The notes under the pieces are model-generated. The model saw only the letters and a program-made list of their open reading frames with translations. It ran no database searches and had not been told where the DNA came from. Shown one piece after another: positions 56,954 to 56,966 of a DNA stretch of 56,966 bases. Numbering within the stretch: the stretch's first letter is position 1; each line of letters opens with the position of its first letter. A program made the translations under genes and the position numbers. Source of the DNA: Symbiobacterium terraclitae (GTDB lineage: Bacteria > Bacillota > Sulfobacillia > Symbiobacteriales > Symbiobacteriaceae); NCBI RefSeq assembly GCF_017874315.1, contig NZ_JAGGLG010000029.1:1-56966 (forward strand). Reading direction: 5' to 3'.

Positions 56954-56966
56954 CTTTTCAACGGAG
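56954..56966 (+). rRNA. 16S rRNA, 5' end only, cut by the window edge
   Basis: The last bases, CTTTTCAACGGAG, match the start of mature 16S rRNA, which normally continues AGTTTGATCCTGG. Only about 12 bases are present, so the exact 5' end is approximate. Confidence 0.65.

Overview
The window is a high-GC chromosome segment centred on the replication origin of a Firmicutes-type bacterium. The gene order is the classic Bacillus/Clostridia oriC order, but the DNA is about 65-70% GC and uses many GTG and TTG starts. Together with WalRK-YycHI, T-box leaders and a YyaC spore protease homologue, this best fits Symbiobacterium (S. thermophilum or a close relative). The species call is inference from remembered synteny, not a search.

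Left arm (1-35342, nearly all minus strand, leading away from the origin): rlmH, murA, yycI, yycH, walK, walR and a gluzincin peptidase; a YpiB-like protein, a LysM-G5-M23 peptidase and a lytic transglycosylase; tRNA-Gly and tRNA-Thr; purA, dnaB, a Lon-family protease and rplI; a yybS-like gene broken by two frameshifts; rpsR-ssb-rpsF; DUF951, CvpA, TPR, yyaC (the only plus-strand gene on this arm), bactofilin, an M23 peptidase and DUF4446. A 3.6-kb gene-free block (23574-27144) follows. Then come parB-parA, rsmG, mnmG-mnmE, and jag-yidC-yidD-rnpA-rpmH.

The gene-free block is the most remarkable object. It carries 17 perfect copies of the 14-bp palindrome GTTCCACGTGGAAC, a GC-shifted parS, plus three copies with one mismatch and several decayed ones. 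They run from 23762 to 27141 and end three bases from the parB stop codon. This looks like a dense chromosomal centromere array about 8-12 kb from dnaA.

Origin and right arm (plus strand): DnaA boxes flank dnaA on both sides, giving a bipartite oriC. dnaN, yaaA, recF, remB, gyrB and gyrA follow. A T-box leader with two antiterminator modules precedes a class V aminotransferase, serA and serS, a serine synthesis and charging cluster. Then come tRNA-Ser, tadA, a solute-binding lipoprotein, dnaX-ybaB-recR, and a T-box-controlled gltX. Three tandem promoters lead into a 16S rRNA gene cut off by the window edge.

Together these genes cover replication initiation and elongation, origin segregation, envelope homeostasis, ribosome and tRNA maturation, and aminoacyl-tRNA supply. 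Start codons were chosen from visible Shine-Dalgarno sequences and family length. No alignments or structure predictions were run.
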